Shown piece after piece: positions 52,834-62,313 of a stretch of DNA of 64,000 nt; position 1 is the first letter of the stretch; the number at the start of each line of letters is the position of its first letter. The position numbers and the translations under genes were made by a program. The DNA is taken from contig CAYMPH010000003.1 of assembly GCA_964392365.1 (NCBI GenBank), positions 62,001 through 126,000 on the forward strand, in the 5' to 3' direction. This stretch comes from CAYMPH01 sp964392365. Its GTDB lineage: Bacteria; Spirochaetota; UBA4802; UBA5550. The notes beneath the pieces were generated by a model. That model ran no database searches, was not told the DNA's origin, and was given only the letters and a program-made list of their open reading frames with translations.

Positions 52834-55422
52834 TCACTTGCTCTTCATCTTATACACGCCGTCCCAGTTTTTTGAAGGCGGCTGTTTCATAAACTCAGTG
52901 CATCTTTCAACATAGAGGCTGCTCGGACCGTCTTCAGGCTTTATCTTCAGAGCATCTTTGAAATTTTTCTGTGCGCCTTTCCAGTCGCGATCATTAAATG
53001 AATCAAGTCCCCTGTAGTATTTATCAAGCAATTCACTGGTTTGATCATCAAGCTTTCCCTTTCTGTCAAGAAGCTCGTATATTACGATTGGTTCATTTTT
53101 CCCGACAACGCGGATAGTATCAAGTTTGCGGACTTCAATGTGGTCTTTTGCCTGCTCGTAAGTTGCCTCGCTGATCATGGCTGCAGTTTTATAAACCTTG
53201 TTAACGCCCTCAAGCCTTGCAGCAAGATTAACAGCATCCCCGATCATAGTGTAATCCTGCCTGATGCTTGATCCCATGTTTCCGACAACGGCCCGCCCTG
53301 TGTTGATTCCCATGCGTGTGAAAAACTCGTTTTGCCCCTGAGACCGTCGGACTTTGCCCAGCTCCCTGATCCTATTTTGCATGTCAATAGCAGCAAGGCA
53401 GCATTTCACCGCATGGTCTTCATAGGCAAGCGGCGCTCCAAAAAAAGCAATTATCGCATCACCTTCATATTTATCAATGATTCCTTTATTTAAAAGAATT
53501 ATATCTGTCATCTCTGTCAGGTATTCGTTCAGAAGCTTGACCAGTTCGTTTGGTTTAAGTTTTTCAGAAATGGAGGTGAATCCTGCTATATCTGAGAAAA
53601 AAATAGATATATCCCTCTCTTCTCCGCCAAGAGCAAGTTTTTCAGGATCCTTGATAATCTCATTGATTACTTCAGGCGACAGGTATCGGGAAAATACAGA
53701 CTTGATAAATTTCTTCTCTGATTCCTCGCCGATAAATTTTATACTTATCAATGAAAGCGAGGGGAGAAGTACTGCAAGAGAAATTCCCAGCTGATCAAAC
53801 CAGATATTTGCAAAAATAAATGAAAGCATAACCAGAATATTTACACCGATCAATGTACCGACAAATGTAAAAACACCGGCTTTTGAGCTAAATTTAGGGA
53901 TTAAAAACCCTGCACCTAGAGCAAGGATCAGCATCAATAGGATATTCAGAAAATAAGGCGCCTTGTGTATAAATTTTCCCTGGAGTATAGTGTTGACAAT
54001 ATTAGGATATTTACCAGGCATCATATAATGAGACGAGAGAGGCGTCTGGCTGAAGTCATTGGATGATGTTGCTGTCATGCTGATAACGCATGAATGTCCC
54101 CTGAGTTTTTCAGTTTCAGTTGTTATTCTCATGGCTGTAAGCAGGTCTTCAGGTTTTCGTCCGGTATCCGAAGCAAACTGATTCAAAAGAGCTGAGTCTT
54201 TTTTCAGATCATTCATATACCCTGTTTCAATTTCAGTTAACCGATTTTCAATTTTTCGGATTTTGATATATGATTCGTATTTTTGGGGCTTTTCAGTAAT
54301 TTGAGAAACTTCACTTGTCAGGGAATGATGTTCCGTAGACAACCTCGTTCTTTCATTATTTCCGCTTTTAGATTCCATGGCATCAAATATTTCGTATGCA
54401 ATGTCCCTGACGCGGGGATATTCGAAAAGAGCAAAAAATGGAATATGATTAAAATCTGACATGTACTCTTTTGCAGACCAGTTGATAAGCATCTTGCCTT
54501 TGTTATCTATGGGTATTTCTATATCTGATTTTTTATATGTCTGCGGATCAACAGCATTTTTTAATATGATTTTTTTTCCCGGAAAAATTTCAACTGATTC
54601 TTTAGGGACTGCACAAAGGTCCATTACCATCACAAGCCCCATATTGAAATAAATATTCCCGTCAAAAACCCTAACAAGACGTATGTCTCTGCGGAGACCG
54701 TCATCATCGGCATCAGCATCCACATAACCGAACAGTTCGGCGCTGTTTATGACAGACGGAATTGGATGAGCCAGCTGTAATCTAGTTTTGTCAACCAGGC
54801 TTTCAAATTCTCCGGCCCTGTCTTTAGGGACAGGTATTGATGCCTTGGTGCGGAAATATTGATATGCTTTTTCCCTTTCCGCCTTTATTTTTTTATCAGT
54901 TATCAAGTCAGGAATTTTCGACTGACTGAATGAATATGGGATTATAGCTCCTTTTGCCTTTTTAATTGAAGCAGAAAGGGCTTTATCATTATCAATTATA
55001 ATACTTTTTAGATCATTGCTGCTGACCGTCTCTCTTTCAGAACTTTTAGTTAAAAGATTTTCATAAGACTCACGATTCACTGAAGGTTCGGAATTATCCA
55101 GGAACTGAATATCAAATATAGTCTGTCTAATGCCGGCTTCTACCAGTGTGTTCACTCCCTGTGCATAATAATGTCTCGGCCATGGAAATTCGCCCAGGCT
55201 GTTGAGGCTTAAATCATCAATATCAATTAGCGTTAAAAAATTAAGCTGAGGTGTTGCCGGCTTTAACCGGAAATTGATGTTGTACAGATTCAATTTCAGA
55301 ATGGAGTATGGACTGGTGAAGCTGAATAAAAGAACTAAAATAAAGCAGGCAAGGGCAATTAAAGGATTGAAAAGATGATTCGTTTTGATTTTTTTAACCA
55401 GGTTCTGGATGAATTGTTTCAT
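52834..55422 (-). CDS. CHASE2-domain class III adenylate cyclase
   Basis: About 862 residues. One N-terminal membrane helix, a CHASE2 sensory domain (about 45-430), three membrane helices (about 490-565) and a class III cyclase domain. The metal aspartates lie in IFFSDIAGFTS and YEGDAIIAFF, with YTMIGDAVNLAARLE supplying Asp, Asn and Arg, so it should be active. A short TPR-like tail follows (GAQKNFKDALKIKPEDG). I prefer the ATG at 55422, after GGTGG, to the TTG at 55447-55449. It is the last gene of the FecR/OMP operon. Confidence 0.92.
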   Translation of the reverse strand: MKQFIQNLVKKIKTNHLFNPLIALACFILVLLFSFTSPYSILKLNLYNINFRLKPATPQLNFLTLIDIDDLSLNSLGEFPWPRHYYAQGVNTLVEAGIRQTIFDIQFLDNSEPSVNRESYENLLTKSSERETVSSNDLKSIIIDNDKALSASIKKAKGAIIPYSFSQSKIPDLITDKKIKAEREKAYQYFRTKASIPVPKDRAGEFESLVDKTRLQLAHPIPSVINSAELFGYVDADADDDGLRRDIRLVRVFDGNIYFNMGLVMVMDLCAVPKESVEIFPGKKIILKNAVDPQTYKKSDIEIPIDNKGKMLINWSAKEYMSDFNHIPFFALFEYPRVRDIAYEIFDAMESKSGNNERTRLSTEHHSLTSEVSQITEKPQKYESYIKIRKIENRLTEIETGYMNDLKKDSALLNQFASDTGRKPEDLLTAMRITTETEKLRGHSCVISMTATSSNDFSQTPLSSHYMMPGKYPNIVNTILQGKFIHKAPYFLNILLMLILALGAGFLIPKFSSKAGVFTFVGTLIGVNILVMLSFIFANIWFDQLGISLAVLLPSLSLISIKFIGEESEKKFIKSVFSRYLSPEVINEIIKDPEKLALGGEERDISIFFSDIAGFTSISEKLKPNELVKLLNEYLTEMTDIILLNKGIIDKYEGDAIIAFFGAPLAYEDHAVKCCLAAIDMQNRIRELGKVRRSQGQNEFFTRMGINTGRAVVGNMGSSIRQDYTMIGDAVNLAARLEGVNKVYKTAAMISEATYEQAKDHIEVRKLDTIRVVGKNEPIVIYELLDRKGKLDDQTSELLDKYYRGLDSFNDRDWKGAQKNFKDALKIKPEDGPSSLYVERCTEFMKQPPSKNWDGVYKMKSK

Positions 55423-55467
55423 TGCCGCCACCGTAATTTGTAATTTCAAACATATAAAACAGTTTTT

Positions 55468-56841
55468 TTAAAAAGAGAAATTCATCGCAACGATAAAAGA
55501 GCTTCTGTTTGATTCAGATGAAGGCATTGCATCCCCAGGGAAAAAAAGTCCGAAACTTGTAAAGAATGACAGATCCTGAAAAATACTCCAGGTAAGAGAA
55601 AAATCCAGTCCATGGCCTATAGGAATTTTACTGACAGTTGCACCGATACCTCCTCCTGCATCAGAGTCAATATTGTCTTTCATATAAAAACTGTACTTGG
55701 CCATCAAAGTCAGCCTGTTTAACTGTTTAATCTGAACCGGGTCAGTAGGAACAAACGAAGCGCCTGCGCGAAGAATATGTATATTATTCAGTTTCGGACG
55801 AAGCGCTGTTCCCCCATTATATAATCCAAAATAATCAAAACCGTTTGCAATGGCGCTGACCGGCTTGGTTCCTGATCCATATGCATATTGAAAAAGAATT
55901 GCAGGCTTGAGCATTACTTTGAAATAATAATTGATATTTGCTAATGCGCTGATTGCGTTAAAATTATTCAGTATCCCGTTTACAGTTTTCATTCCATACT
56001 GGTAAATAAATTCACCATGATATTCAAGAGATCCAAGGAAAACGCCTTTGATGCCCAGACCTGCATGCAGAGTATTGAACTGATCAGATGCAGCATAATC
56101 ATACTGCCCTAGAAGAATTGTATAAAGATTATGAGTGTCAATATCTTTACTTAAACGCAGACCGGCAAATGCCCGTGCAGCTCCAAAGGAAAAATCCCGG
56201 CTTGTAAGGTTATACGGATTTGAAGCAGCCGGTAAAAGACCTGTGTAAAATGAAAGCAGTTCAATATCAATAATTTTCGTGTAAATATTAACATCAATGC
56301 CGTCGCCCCTGCTGTTTAATAAAAGTCCGGTTCCGAGTATAAAAAACTTCCGTCCGAACTGGATTACAGTTTTTTTATCTTCAGTTGTTGCAGAGAAATA
56401 AGCCAGGTCAGCAATCTCAGTCAGATTTGATACAATACCCTTTTCAGCAGTATATGCAGTTCTGTCAAACTGTGAATTATCGGAACTGGTGCCGGGCGAA
56501 AGAGTATTCAATGCGGAAATTGATAAGCTATCCTTTATCCGCAGATATAAAAATACATTCTGCTGTAAGGAAAAATTTCCCCACAGACGCATTGTCACAG
56601 ACGGAAGAGCGAGAACCTTACTGTTTTCTCTTATGTCAATATATGCAGGAGTCAGCCAGCCTCCCCAGGTAAACTGCGGGGCATCATGCTTAACAGCAGC
56701 GGCCTTTATATCCTCATCCTTATAAAAATCCGGATAAAAAGCCTCCTCGCTTCTATCGATCGGGCCGGTTTGGGCATAAAGATTTGCTCCGCATATTATT
56801 AGAGTAATCAAGAAAATTATTTTCCGGAATAATATTTTCAT
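55468..56841 (-). CDS. Predicted outer-membrane beta-barrel protein
   Basis: 457 residues with a signal peptide ending near LYAQ. The rest is rich in alternating hydrophobic strands, with FGRKFFILGTGLLLNSRGDGIDV and a terminal aromatic Phe (MNFSF), as in alginate-export-like or porin-like barrels. Function unknown. It lies 3 bp behind the preceding gene and upstream of the CHASE2 cyclase. Confidence 0.75.
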   Translation of the reverse strand: MKILFRKIIFLITLIICGANLYAQTGPIDRSEEAFYPDFYKDEDIKAAAVKHDAPQFTWGGWLTPAYIDIRENSKVLALPSVTMRLWGNFSLQQNVFLYLRIKDSLSISALNTLSPGTSSDNSQFDRTAYTAEKGIVSNLTEIADLAYFSATTEDKKTVIQFGRKFFILGTGLLLNSRGDGIDVNIYTKIIDIELLSFYTGLLPAASNPYNLTSRDFSFGAARAFAGLRLSKDIDTHNLYTILLGQYDYAASDQFNTLHAGLGIKGVFLGSLEYHGEFIYQYGMKTVNGILNNFNAISALANINYYFKVMLKPAILFQYAYGSGTKPVSAIANGFDYFGLYNGGTALRPKLNNIHILRAGASFVPTDPVQIKQLNRLTLMAKYSFYMKDNIDSDAGGGIGATVSKIPIGHGLDFSLTWSIFQDLSFFTSFGLFFPGDAMPSSESNRSSFIVAMNFSF

Positions 56842-56844
56842 TTT

Positions 56845-57333
56845 TTACCTTTTTCCCGAAGTCTGATTTGCTTTAGTTTCAAGAATGAGTGCCGCAGCGT
56901 TCATTATATCAATCAGTTCACCGCCTGAAACGGGCGTGTTTGCTCCACCGGTCCCTGTAATAACTCCGGCAGCCTTGCAGGCAGTAACTGCATATGTGCC
57001 TGACCTCGTAATCAGGTACATCAGGGAGTCATCAAGATTCAGCAGTTTTGCCACTAGAAGCGCCACGTCACTGCGTGTAAGTGTTTTTTTCGGGTTTGGC
57101 AGTTTTTCAACAGGAAGGCCGATTTTTTTTAAATATAAGATATTATAAATGTAGTCGCCCGGTATGCTGCCTGTTATCATCACTGTGAAAGCTGCTGCAT
57201 CACTTACAGTCGCAAATTCTTTTTCAGATAAGTCATTGATGAAAGCTACACCGGAGAAGGGTTGTGCGAAAAGCGCTGCACAGTTGAAAAATACTATACT
57301 GCAGATGATCAAGAACCGAATTTTTCTGCTCAT
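56845..57333 (-). CDS. Small secreted SLH-like protein
   Basis: 162 residues with a signal peptide ending near LFAQ. The mature part (SDAAAFTVMITG, KTLTRSDVALLVAKLLNLDDSLMYLI, ACKAAGVITGTGG) has the look of S-layer-homology-type repeats. Function unknown. It is the second gene of the four-gene unit FecR, this, OMP, CHASE2 cyclase. Confidence 0.65.
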   Translation of the reverse strand: MSRKIRFLIICSIVFFNCAALFAQPFSGVAFINDLSEKEFATVSDAAAFTVMITGSIPGDYIYNILYLKKIGLPVEKLPNPKKTLTRSDVALLVAKLLNLDDSLMYLITRSGTYAVTACKAAGVITGTGGANTPVSGGELIDIMNAAALILETKANQTSGKR

Positions 57334-57358
57334 TTTATTTCAGCCTTTTACATTGATT

Positions 57359-58087
57359 TTACGGCCAAACAATATTAAACTTGATTTTCGTTGATCCTTT
57401 ACCCATAAAAAGAGATTCCATCTGATCCTCAATATCCCTTGGATTGCTATCTGTTGAATTGTTTGCGGATTCTATCTCTTCCTTTGAAAATCCTTCTGAA
57501 CCTGTTTTTGCAAGCGCACGCGATTTAGTATCGGATACAGGGCTTTCCGGACGCGGAGAGCCTGATTTCTGTGAAAAACCGCTATTAGTCTGCGCACTGC
57601 GGTCAACTCCTGACTTGTTATGAACCCGCACAGTGCTTTCAAAAACTTTCACCTTCATGCCTGTAGATGAACCATAACTGATTTCTTTTTCAGTACCACG
57701 GACGGAAGAAGTTGCCACTGGAGTTGCTATATTGAAATTAGTTTTAAGCGTGCCCATTTTATTAACCTTGGCATTTACTCCGCCATATTTAAGCCCGATA
57801 TTAGTTACATTTTTTCCGTTGGCAGTCTGATTTTTAAATATTTTTATTGTAGTAAGAGGTTTAACAGTCATATCATGAGCATCTACTTTCAGCTTAATGT
57901 AGGAATTTGCACCGGTACTGATGACTGCTCCTTCAAATAATACCTGCCCTATGGCCAGCGGAGCCCAGTTGCGGCCTATTTTTAAAGCCGCTTCGCCTTT
58001 TACCATGACAACCCTGATTTCAGCAAAGGCTGTATTAAAAGCAGCAAAGGAACTTAAAAATAAAAAGAAGAATAGTATTTTCTTCAT
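57359..58087 (-). CDS. FecR-domain secreted protein
   Basis: About 242 residues. The ATG at 58087 has GGAGAAG just upstream; an upstream TTG is less likely. Signal peptide, then a FecR domain (about 25-150): VVMVKGEAALKIG, GAVISTGANSYIKL, FNIATPVATSSVRGTE. The C-terminal tail is Ser/Asn-rich. FecR-domain proteins often sit beside CHASE2 cyclases, and a periplasmic FecR domain could feed the CHASE2 sensor. It is the first gene of the operon. Confidence 0.88.
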   Translation of the reverse strand: MKKILFFFLFLSSFAAFNTAFAEIRVVMVKGEAALKIGRNWAPLAIGQVLFEGAVISTGANSYIKLKVDAHDMTVKPLTTIKIFKNQTANGKNVTNIGLKYGGVNAKVNKMGTLKTNFNIATPVATSSVRGTEKEISYGSSTGMKVKVFESTVRVHNKSGVDRSAQTNSGFSQKSGSPRPESPVSDTKSRALAKTGSEGFSKEEIESANNSTDSNPRDIEDQMESLFMGKGSTKIKFNIVWP

Positions 58088-58760
58088 TATCTTCTCCAAT
58101 AAAATATATTCATCGGTAGAGCCGATATTTTTTTATAAAAAGTTTAAATCTATAAAAGTTTTATTTATTGAAAAAAACAACCTAATTAATAATAAAGATA
58201 TTATAAAAGACTCTATAGTCAATTACTTTTTAACTATATAGTCAGTTTTCCTGTTTTTTACCAAGGTCTTTTTCAGCTGTAAAAATCTATCTTTTTGGAT
58301 AGTATTGGCAGATTATTATCTGCACGCTGTCCCTCCCGGGTGAGAAATGCATCCTTTTGCGCTGTTATAAAGAATTCAGCCTGTGTGTATTTTTTTATAC
58401 TTTTCATCCGTATTAATAAATGTGTTCTATGCATCTCCCTCTGAAGAAAAACCGGAATACAAACCAGCTCTTAAAAGATGGAGTTTGTATAAAACAATCA
58501 GGAGAAGACATTGGCTTGAGTTTAAAAGAAAATGCACAGACTGTTTTTCCTGTAGGGGATCATCCTACAATAATTTGAGTAAACCCCTTTAACAAATAAA
58601 GACCTCTTCTTATGAGACGACAATTCCATTATTTTATCGTACGATGAAAACCAATCCTTTTATCTATATAAATCCTTAATATGAATTACACAATATGATT
58701 TAAACATTTTTTCTTAAAAGAAAAGAGAACTTAAAAATATATAATATAAGAGGTAAAGAT
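58088..58760. other. Long intergenic region with doubtful small ORFs
   Basis: About 670 bp, mostly AT-rich. A minus-strand ORF of about 44 codons (58273-58407, MKSIKKYTQAEFFITAQKD) and a plus-strand ORF of 49 codons (58429-58578, with GVCIKQSGEDIGLSLKENAQ) have protein-like composition but no recognised family. They may be remnants. A small hairpin TGTAGG/CCTACA lies at about 58551-58569. GAGGTAAAG at the right end serves the next gene. Confidence 0.3.
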
Positions 58761-59648
58761 ATGAACTATAATTATGGTGAGACAAATTGCGAAGTATTTC
58801 AGGCAGATGATCAGACAAACCTTCTTGCACATTCGTGGCTGCCCGAAAAAGAAATTAAGGCAATATTTTTGGCCATACATGGCGGCCTGGCGCATGCCGG
58901 TGACTGGGTTACTCCTGCACTCTACTTTAAAGAAAAAGGGATCGCCACATTCGCCCTGGATATGCGGCACCATGGAACATATGATAAATATAACAAAGGC
59001 TCTAAGGTATTCTTTCACATCGATTCATACGATCAATACACTGAAGATACGCATAAATTTTATCAATTGATAAAGAAAAGATATCCAGGAAAACCTATAT
59101 TCATCCTCGGGCACTCCAATGGATCATTGATTGCGCTTTATTATGCCCTTACGATAGGACAAACGGCTGACATCAAGGGATATATTTTATCATCTCCATG
59201 GCTGAAGAATATAGTGAGCGTACCTCCGGTAATACTTTTTATATCGAAGATAATTGCCAGGATACATCCTAAATTTGCAGTTAAGCCGGAGCCGCTTACT
59301 GATCATCTTACACACGACAAAAATATCACAGCAAGGCATTATTCTGATGAACAAGCAGGAGTGCGCGGTACAATGGTTTCTGCGAAGACCAGTGTCGAGT
59401 TTCTTAAAACGCAAAACTGGGTGCTGAATAATATTAAAAATTGGAAAAAAATTCCGGTCTTTTGCATCATAGCCGGGAAAGATATGCTTGCTGATCCACA
59501 GGTTAGCATTAATGCCATGAATCAAATTCCTAAAGATCTTTTGCAGATGATCGAGTACCCGGAAAACTACCATGAGAATTTCAACGAGACTAACCGGAAT
59601 GATATTTTTGCCAAGGCATACGACTGGATGCAAAAATATATAAAATAA
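58761..59648 (+). CDS. Alpha/beta hydrolase (monoacylglycerol-lipase-like)
   Basis: 295 residues, no signal peptide. The oxyanion part IFLAIHGGLAHAGDW, the nucleophile elbow ILGHSNGSLIALYYA (GHSNG), an Asp in IIAGKDMLADP and a late His in YPENYHENFNE form the usual triad. This order and the lid length fit lysophospholipase/monoacylglycerol lipases. It stands alone; a terminator follows. Confidence 0.88.
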   Translation: MNYNYGETNCEVFQADDQTNLLAHSWLPEKEIKAIFLAIHGGLAHAGDWVTPALYFKEKGIATFALDMRHHGTYDKYNKGSKVFFHIDSYDQYTEDTHKFYQLIKKRYPGKPIFILGHSNGSLIALYYALTIGQTADIKGYILSSPWLKNIVSVPPVILFISKIIARIHPKFAVKPEPLTDHLTHDKNITARHYSDEQAGVRGTMVSAKTSVEFLKTQNWVLNNIKNWKKIPVFCIIAGKDMLADPQVSINAMNQIPKDLLQMIEYPENYHENFNETNRNDIFAKAYDWMQKYIK

Positions 59649-59704
59649 TTACTTGTTCCAAGACCTGTTTCGGCTTGCAGATAATAAATAGATTTATTTT
59701 TGAA

Positions 59705-59735
59705 TGGGCTGTCTGAAAAAGACGGCCCATATGAT
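59705..59735 (+). terminator. Terminator-like hairpin after the hydrolase gene
   Basis: TGGGCTGTCT (59705-59714) pairs with AGACGGCCCA (59720-59729), with one G-T pair and a 5-base loop, followed by a weak T tract (TATGATTTT). Confidence 0.65.
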
Positions 59736-59914
59736 TTTAATAGAGAAATATTAGCAATGAGAAGACATAAGTGGAATATTGTTTATATAAACTGTCTTAA
59801 TTAATCAATTTATTTTAAAAAAATGTGATTTTAATAAAAAAAACTTGAAAATTGCACTCATTTTATAGTTAATTATCAATATTAGCTCTGATTTATCTAA
59901 CTAAAGGCAAATAT

Positions 59915-60958
59915 GTGAAGTCAAATATTAGACAGAGTAAAAATTATACGTCCAAAGAATTTGATACCATATCATCAATAATTGATTTATATGGTGATTA
60001 TCTGATAGCATATGGTACTGATGGAAAGATTTTTTATATTAATTCCAACCTTTTAATAACTCTTGGTTATTCAAATAATGATGTTCTTGATAATAAAATA
60101 AATAATCTATTTAATAAATGGAAAAAGGAAGATACAAAAAAGATTTTTAAATATCTTGAATATACAGACAAATTTATTTTCAGGGGAGCGTTTCTCCGGA
60201 GTAATGGGGAAGAAATTCCTGTAATTACAGAAAATACCAGTATTATTTATAACGGGAAAAAAGCTATTCTTTCTGTTTCCCACGATATATCAGTTGATCT
60301 CGAAATGGAAAGAAACGAGAGGGAAAAATTCCGTTTATTAAGAGAAAATTTAGGTGGAGTCATCCATGCGATAGCAAATGCTGTAGAAGTTCGCGATTCA
60401 TATACAGCAGGCCATCAGCAAAGGGTGAGCAACCTTGCAAGAAAAATTGCCAACCAGATGGAGCTTGAGCCTCAGATAATTGAAGGTATCCGTGTTGCAG
60501 CATCAATACACGATATTGGAAAGATCGCAATCCCGTCTGATATACTTAACAAAAGCCATAGCCTGCTTGAAGTAGAATTCGAGCTGATCAAGCATCATAC
60601 AAACATCGGCTTTCAGATTCTTTCAACAATTGAATTTCCATGGCCTGTGTCAGCGATCGTTCTTCAGCACCATGAATATATTAATGGGACAGGATACCCT
60701 CTGGGGCTTGAAGGTTCAATGACACTGCTTGAATCAAAAGTTGTCTGTGTTTCAGATGTTGTAGAGGCGATGTCAACTCACCGTCCATACAGGCCTGCTT
60801 TGGGAATAGACACAGCAATTGAAGAAATAAATAAATTTAAAGGAATACGCTTTGATCCTGAAGTTGTAGATGCATGCACTGAATTGTATAATAATGGCGA
60901 CATTGATTTTAATGTATATAAAATTTCAAAAGAAAATAAAGGGCAGAGATTTTTTTAA
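59915..60958 (+). CDS. PAS-HD-GYP cyclic-di-GMP phosphodiesterase
   Basis: 347 residues, cytoplasmic. A PAS domain (about 22-130, AYGTDGKIFYINSN) is followed by an HD-GYP domain. HD residues are His199-Asp200 in HDIGK; HH lies at about 252-253 and GYP at 260-262 (NGTGYPLG), as in active c-di-GMP hydrolases. It starts at GTG 59915 with AAAGG upstream. There is no receiver domain, so input is presumably through PAS. A 10-bp inverted repeat (60995-61004 with 61071-61080) lies in the gap after it. Confidence 0.92.
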   Translation: MKSNIRQSKNYTSKEFDTISSIIDLYGDYLIAYGTDGKIFYINSNLLITLGYSNNDVLDNKINNLFNKWKKEDTKKIFKYLEYTDKFIFRGAFLRSNGEEIPVITENTSIIYNGKKAILSVSHDISVDLEMERNEREKFRLLRENLGGVIHAIANAVEVRDSYTAGHQQRVSNLARKIANQMELEPQIIEGIRVAASIHDIGKIAIPSDILNKSHSLLEVEFELIKHHTNIGFQILSTIEFPWPVSAIVLQHHEYINGTGYPLGLEGSMTLLESKVVCVSDVVEAMSTHRPYRPALGIDTAIEEINKFKGIRFDPEVVDACTELYNNGDIDFNVYKISKENKGQRFF

Positions 60959-61088
60959 AATTATAGGCTGCAAGTCATTCAAATCCGAATCTCCATAAGA
61001 CAGCGCAACGCAATTCATGCAATCGGAAAAATATCATCCGGCATAAAAAGGAAAAGCTTTAGTTATACCTGCTGTCTTATAAAAACTT

Positions 61089-61502
61089 TTATTCTTTCTG
61101 TATTCTATACTGAATCAGAAAAAAAAGAAAAAGAATTCCGAATATAAGGTCTACTATAACCATTGAAAGCATGAATGGAGTTACATTGCCAAGAAGAAAA
61201 TGGTATGCCAGATATCCGAAGAAGAAAAATTTGCCTATTGTACCGAGAACTACGATTCCGTAATTCTTTTTTAGATCGCGTGAGACTATAAAATATCCCA
61301 GTCCCAGCTGGCATATTGAAAACATAGTGAAATTATATCCTATATATGCATAAGTGTTATTTAAAATCATATCAACAGCAGCAGACCCGAAGATCATCGG
61401 AATCATCATCTTAGGCATTACAGCTCCAGGTATAGAAGCACTCCAGTTCCATATTGCCCCGATTAAAAATATCAGACTATAGGTTTTGTCAGATAAACGC
61501 AT
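61089..61502 (-). CDS. Four-helix membrane protein, unknown
   Basis: About 137 residues starting MRLSDKTYS with four hydrophobic segments. I chose the ATG at 61502 because GGAGG lies 7 bp upstream; the adjacent ATG at 61505 is possible. No family recognised. Confidence 0.7.
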   Translation of the reverse strand: MRLSDKTYSLIFLIGAIWNWSASIPGAVMPKMMIPMIFGSAAVDMILNNTYAYIGYNFTMFSICQLGLGYFIVSRDLKKNYGIVVLGTIGKFFFFGYLAYHFLLGNVTPFMLSMVIVDLIFGILFLFFLIQYRIQKE

Positions 61503-61644
61503 CATACAACCTCCATAAAACAATATTTTATCATAGAATCACTATTATTGATTCTTTAAACAAAAATAAATCTATTTTCAGATATATACAAATTAATTTT
61601 CATACAAAATTTAAATTATTTTATGTTGTCAGCATACTGGAATT

Positions 61645-61757
61645 CTAAAATAAAACTAGATTTTAGTTACCAAGAACATTCATAATGTTTCCTGTAGGGC
61701 AGGGTGTTCTATAAAACTTTTTATTTCTAAAACGGACTTTTCTGGATAGAAAAGAGA
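61645..61757 (+). repeat. Degenerate copy of repeat A outside the accessory region
   Basis: GATTTTAGTTACC, AAAACTTTTTATTTC and TTTTCTGGATAGAAAA match the second half of repeat A in the correct order, spacing and orientation, with many changes. It suggests an old insertion outside the 18-39 kb region. Confidence 0.45.
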
Positions 61758-61777
61758 ATCATCGCTTATTCCGCTTT

Positions 61778-62266
61778 CTATATTTTTGGATTATTTTTAT
61801 ACCTTCCGAAATCGATCTTCTTTGCATTAACGGCCTTTATCTGGATAGTTTCCATGCAGGAACTCAATGGATTGACATAAACAGATATAAAGATTTTATT
61901 GCCGGTCATATCAACCAGACGGAATGACCAGCCCATCTGTTTCGGGGATATTTCTACTATAGCATCATATCTCATTTCCCATCTTCTTTTGCCGATGAGG
62001 GAAAAACCGATTATTGTTTCTTCCGTTAATTCAACAACCACAGCTACGGAGAATAATTCATGTATTGCTATCAGACAGGTATATTCAAGAAGAAACATCC
62101 CTGCAAAGATCAGGCAGCCAAAAAAAACTTCACTATATTGATGATTTAGATAACGAATGGGTACATTAAGTAATACGCTATACTGTACAACAATTGACAT
62201 TGGTAACCCGACTAAAAAATATGAAAATTTAAAAAATGGAATGCTTTTTTCCTCGGTATACTTCAT
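61778..62266 (-). CDS. Small membrane protein with PH-like tail
   Basis: About 162 residues. Two hydrophobic segments (about 13-35 and 45-75) are followed by a soluble part (VELTEETIIGFSLIGKRRWEMRY, DAIVEISPKQMGWSFRLVD) that resembles bacterial PH-like domains. The ATG at 62266, with AAGG upstream, is preferred over a TTG at 62272. Function unknown. Confidence 0.65.
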   Translation of the reverse strand: MKYTEEKSIPFFKFSYFLVGLPMSIVVQYSVLLNVPIRYLNHQYSEVFFGCLIFAGMFLLEYTCLIAIHELFSVAVVVELTEETIIGFSLIGKRRWEMRYDAIVEISPKQMGWSFRLVDMTGNKIFISVYVNPLSSCMETIQIKAVNAKKIDFGRYKNNPKI

Positions 62267-62313
62267 ATACAAACCTTAAACATTACTTTCTGTTCATCAG
62301 TGGATGCTTCATC

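Noticed and set aside
60995..61080. 10-bp inverted repeat after the HD-GYP gene as a terminator
   Set aside because: The arms are 66 bp apart and no T run follows directly, so terminator function is not convincing.
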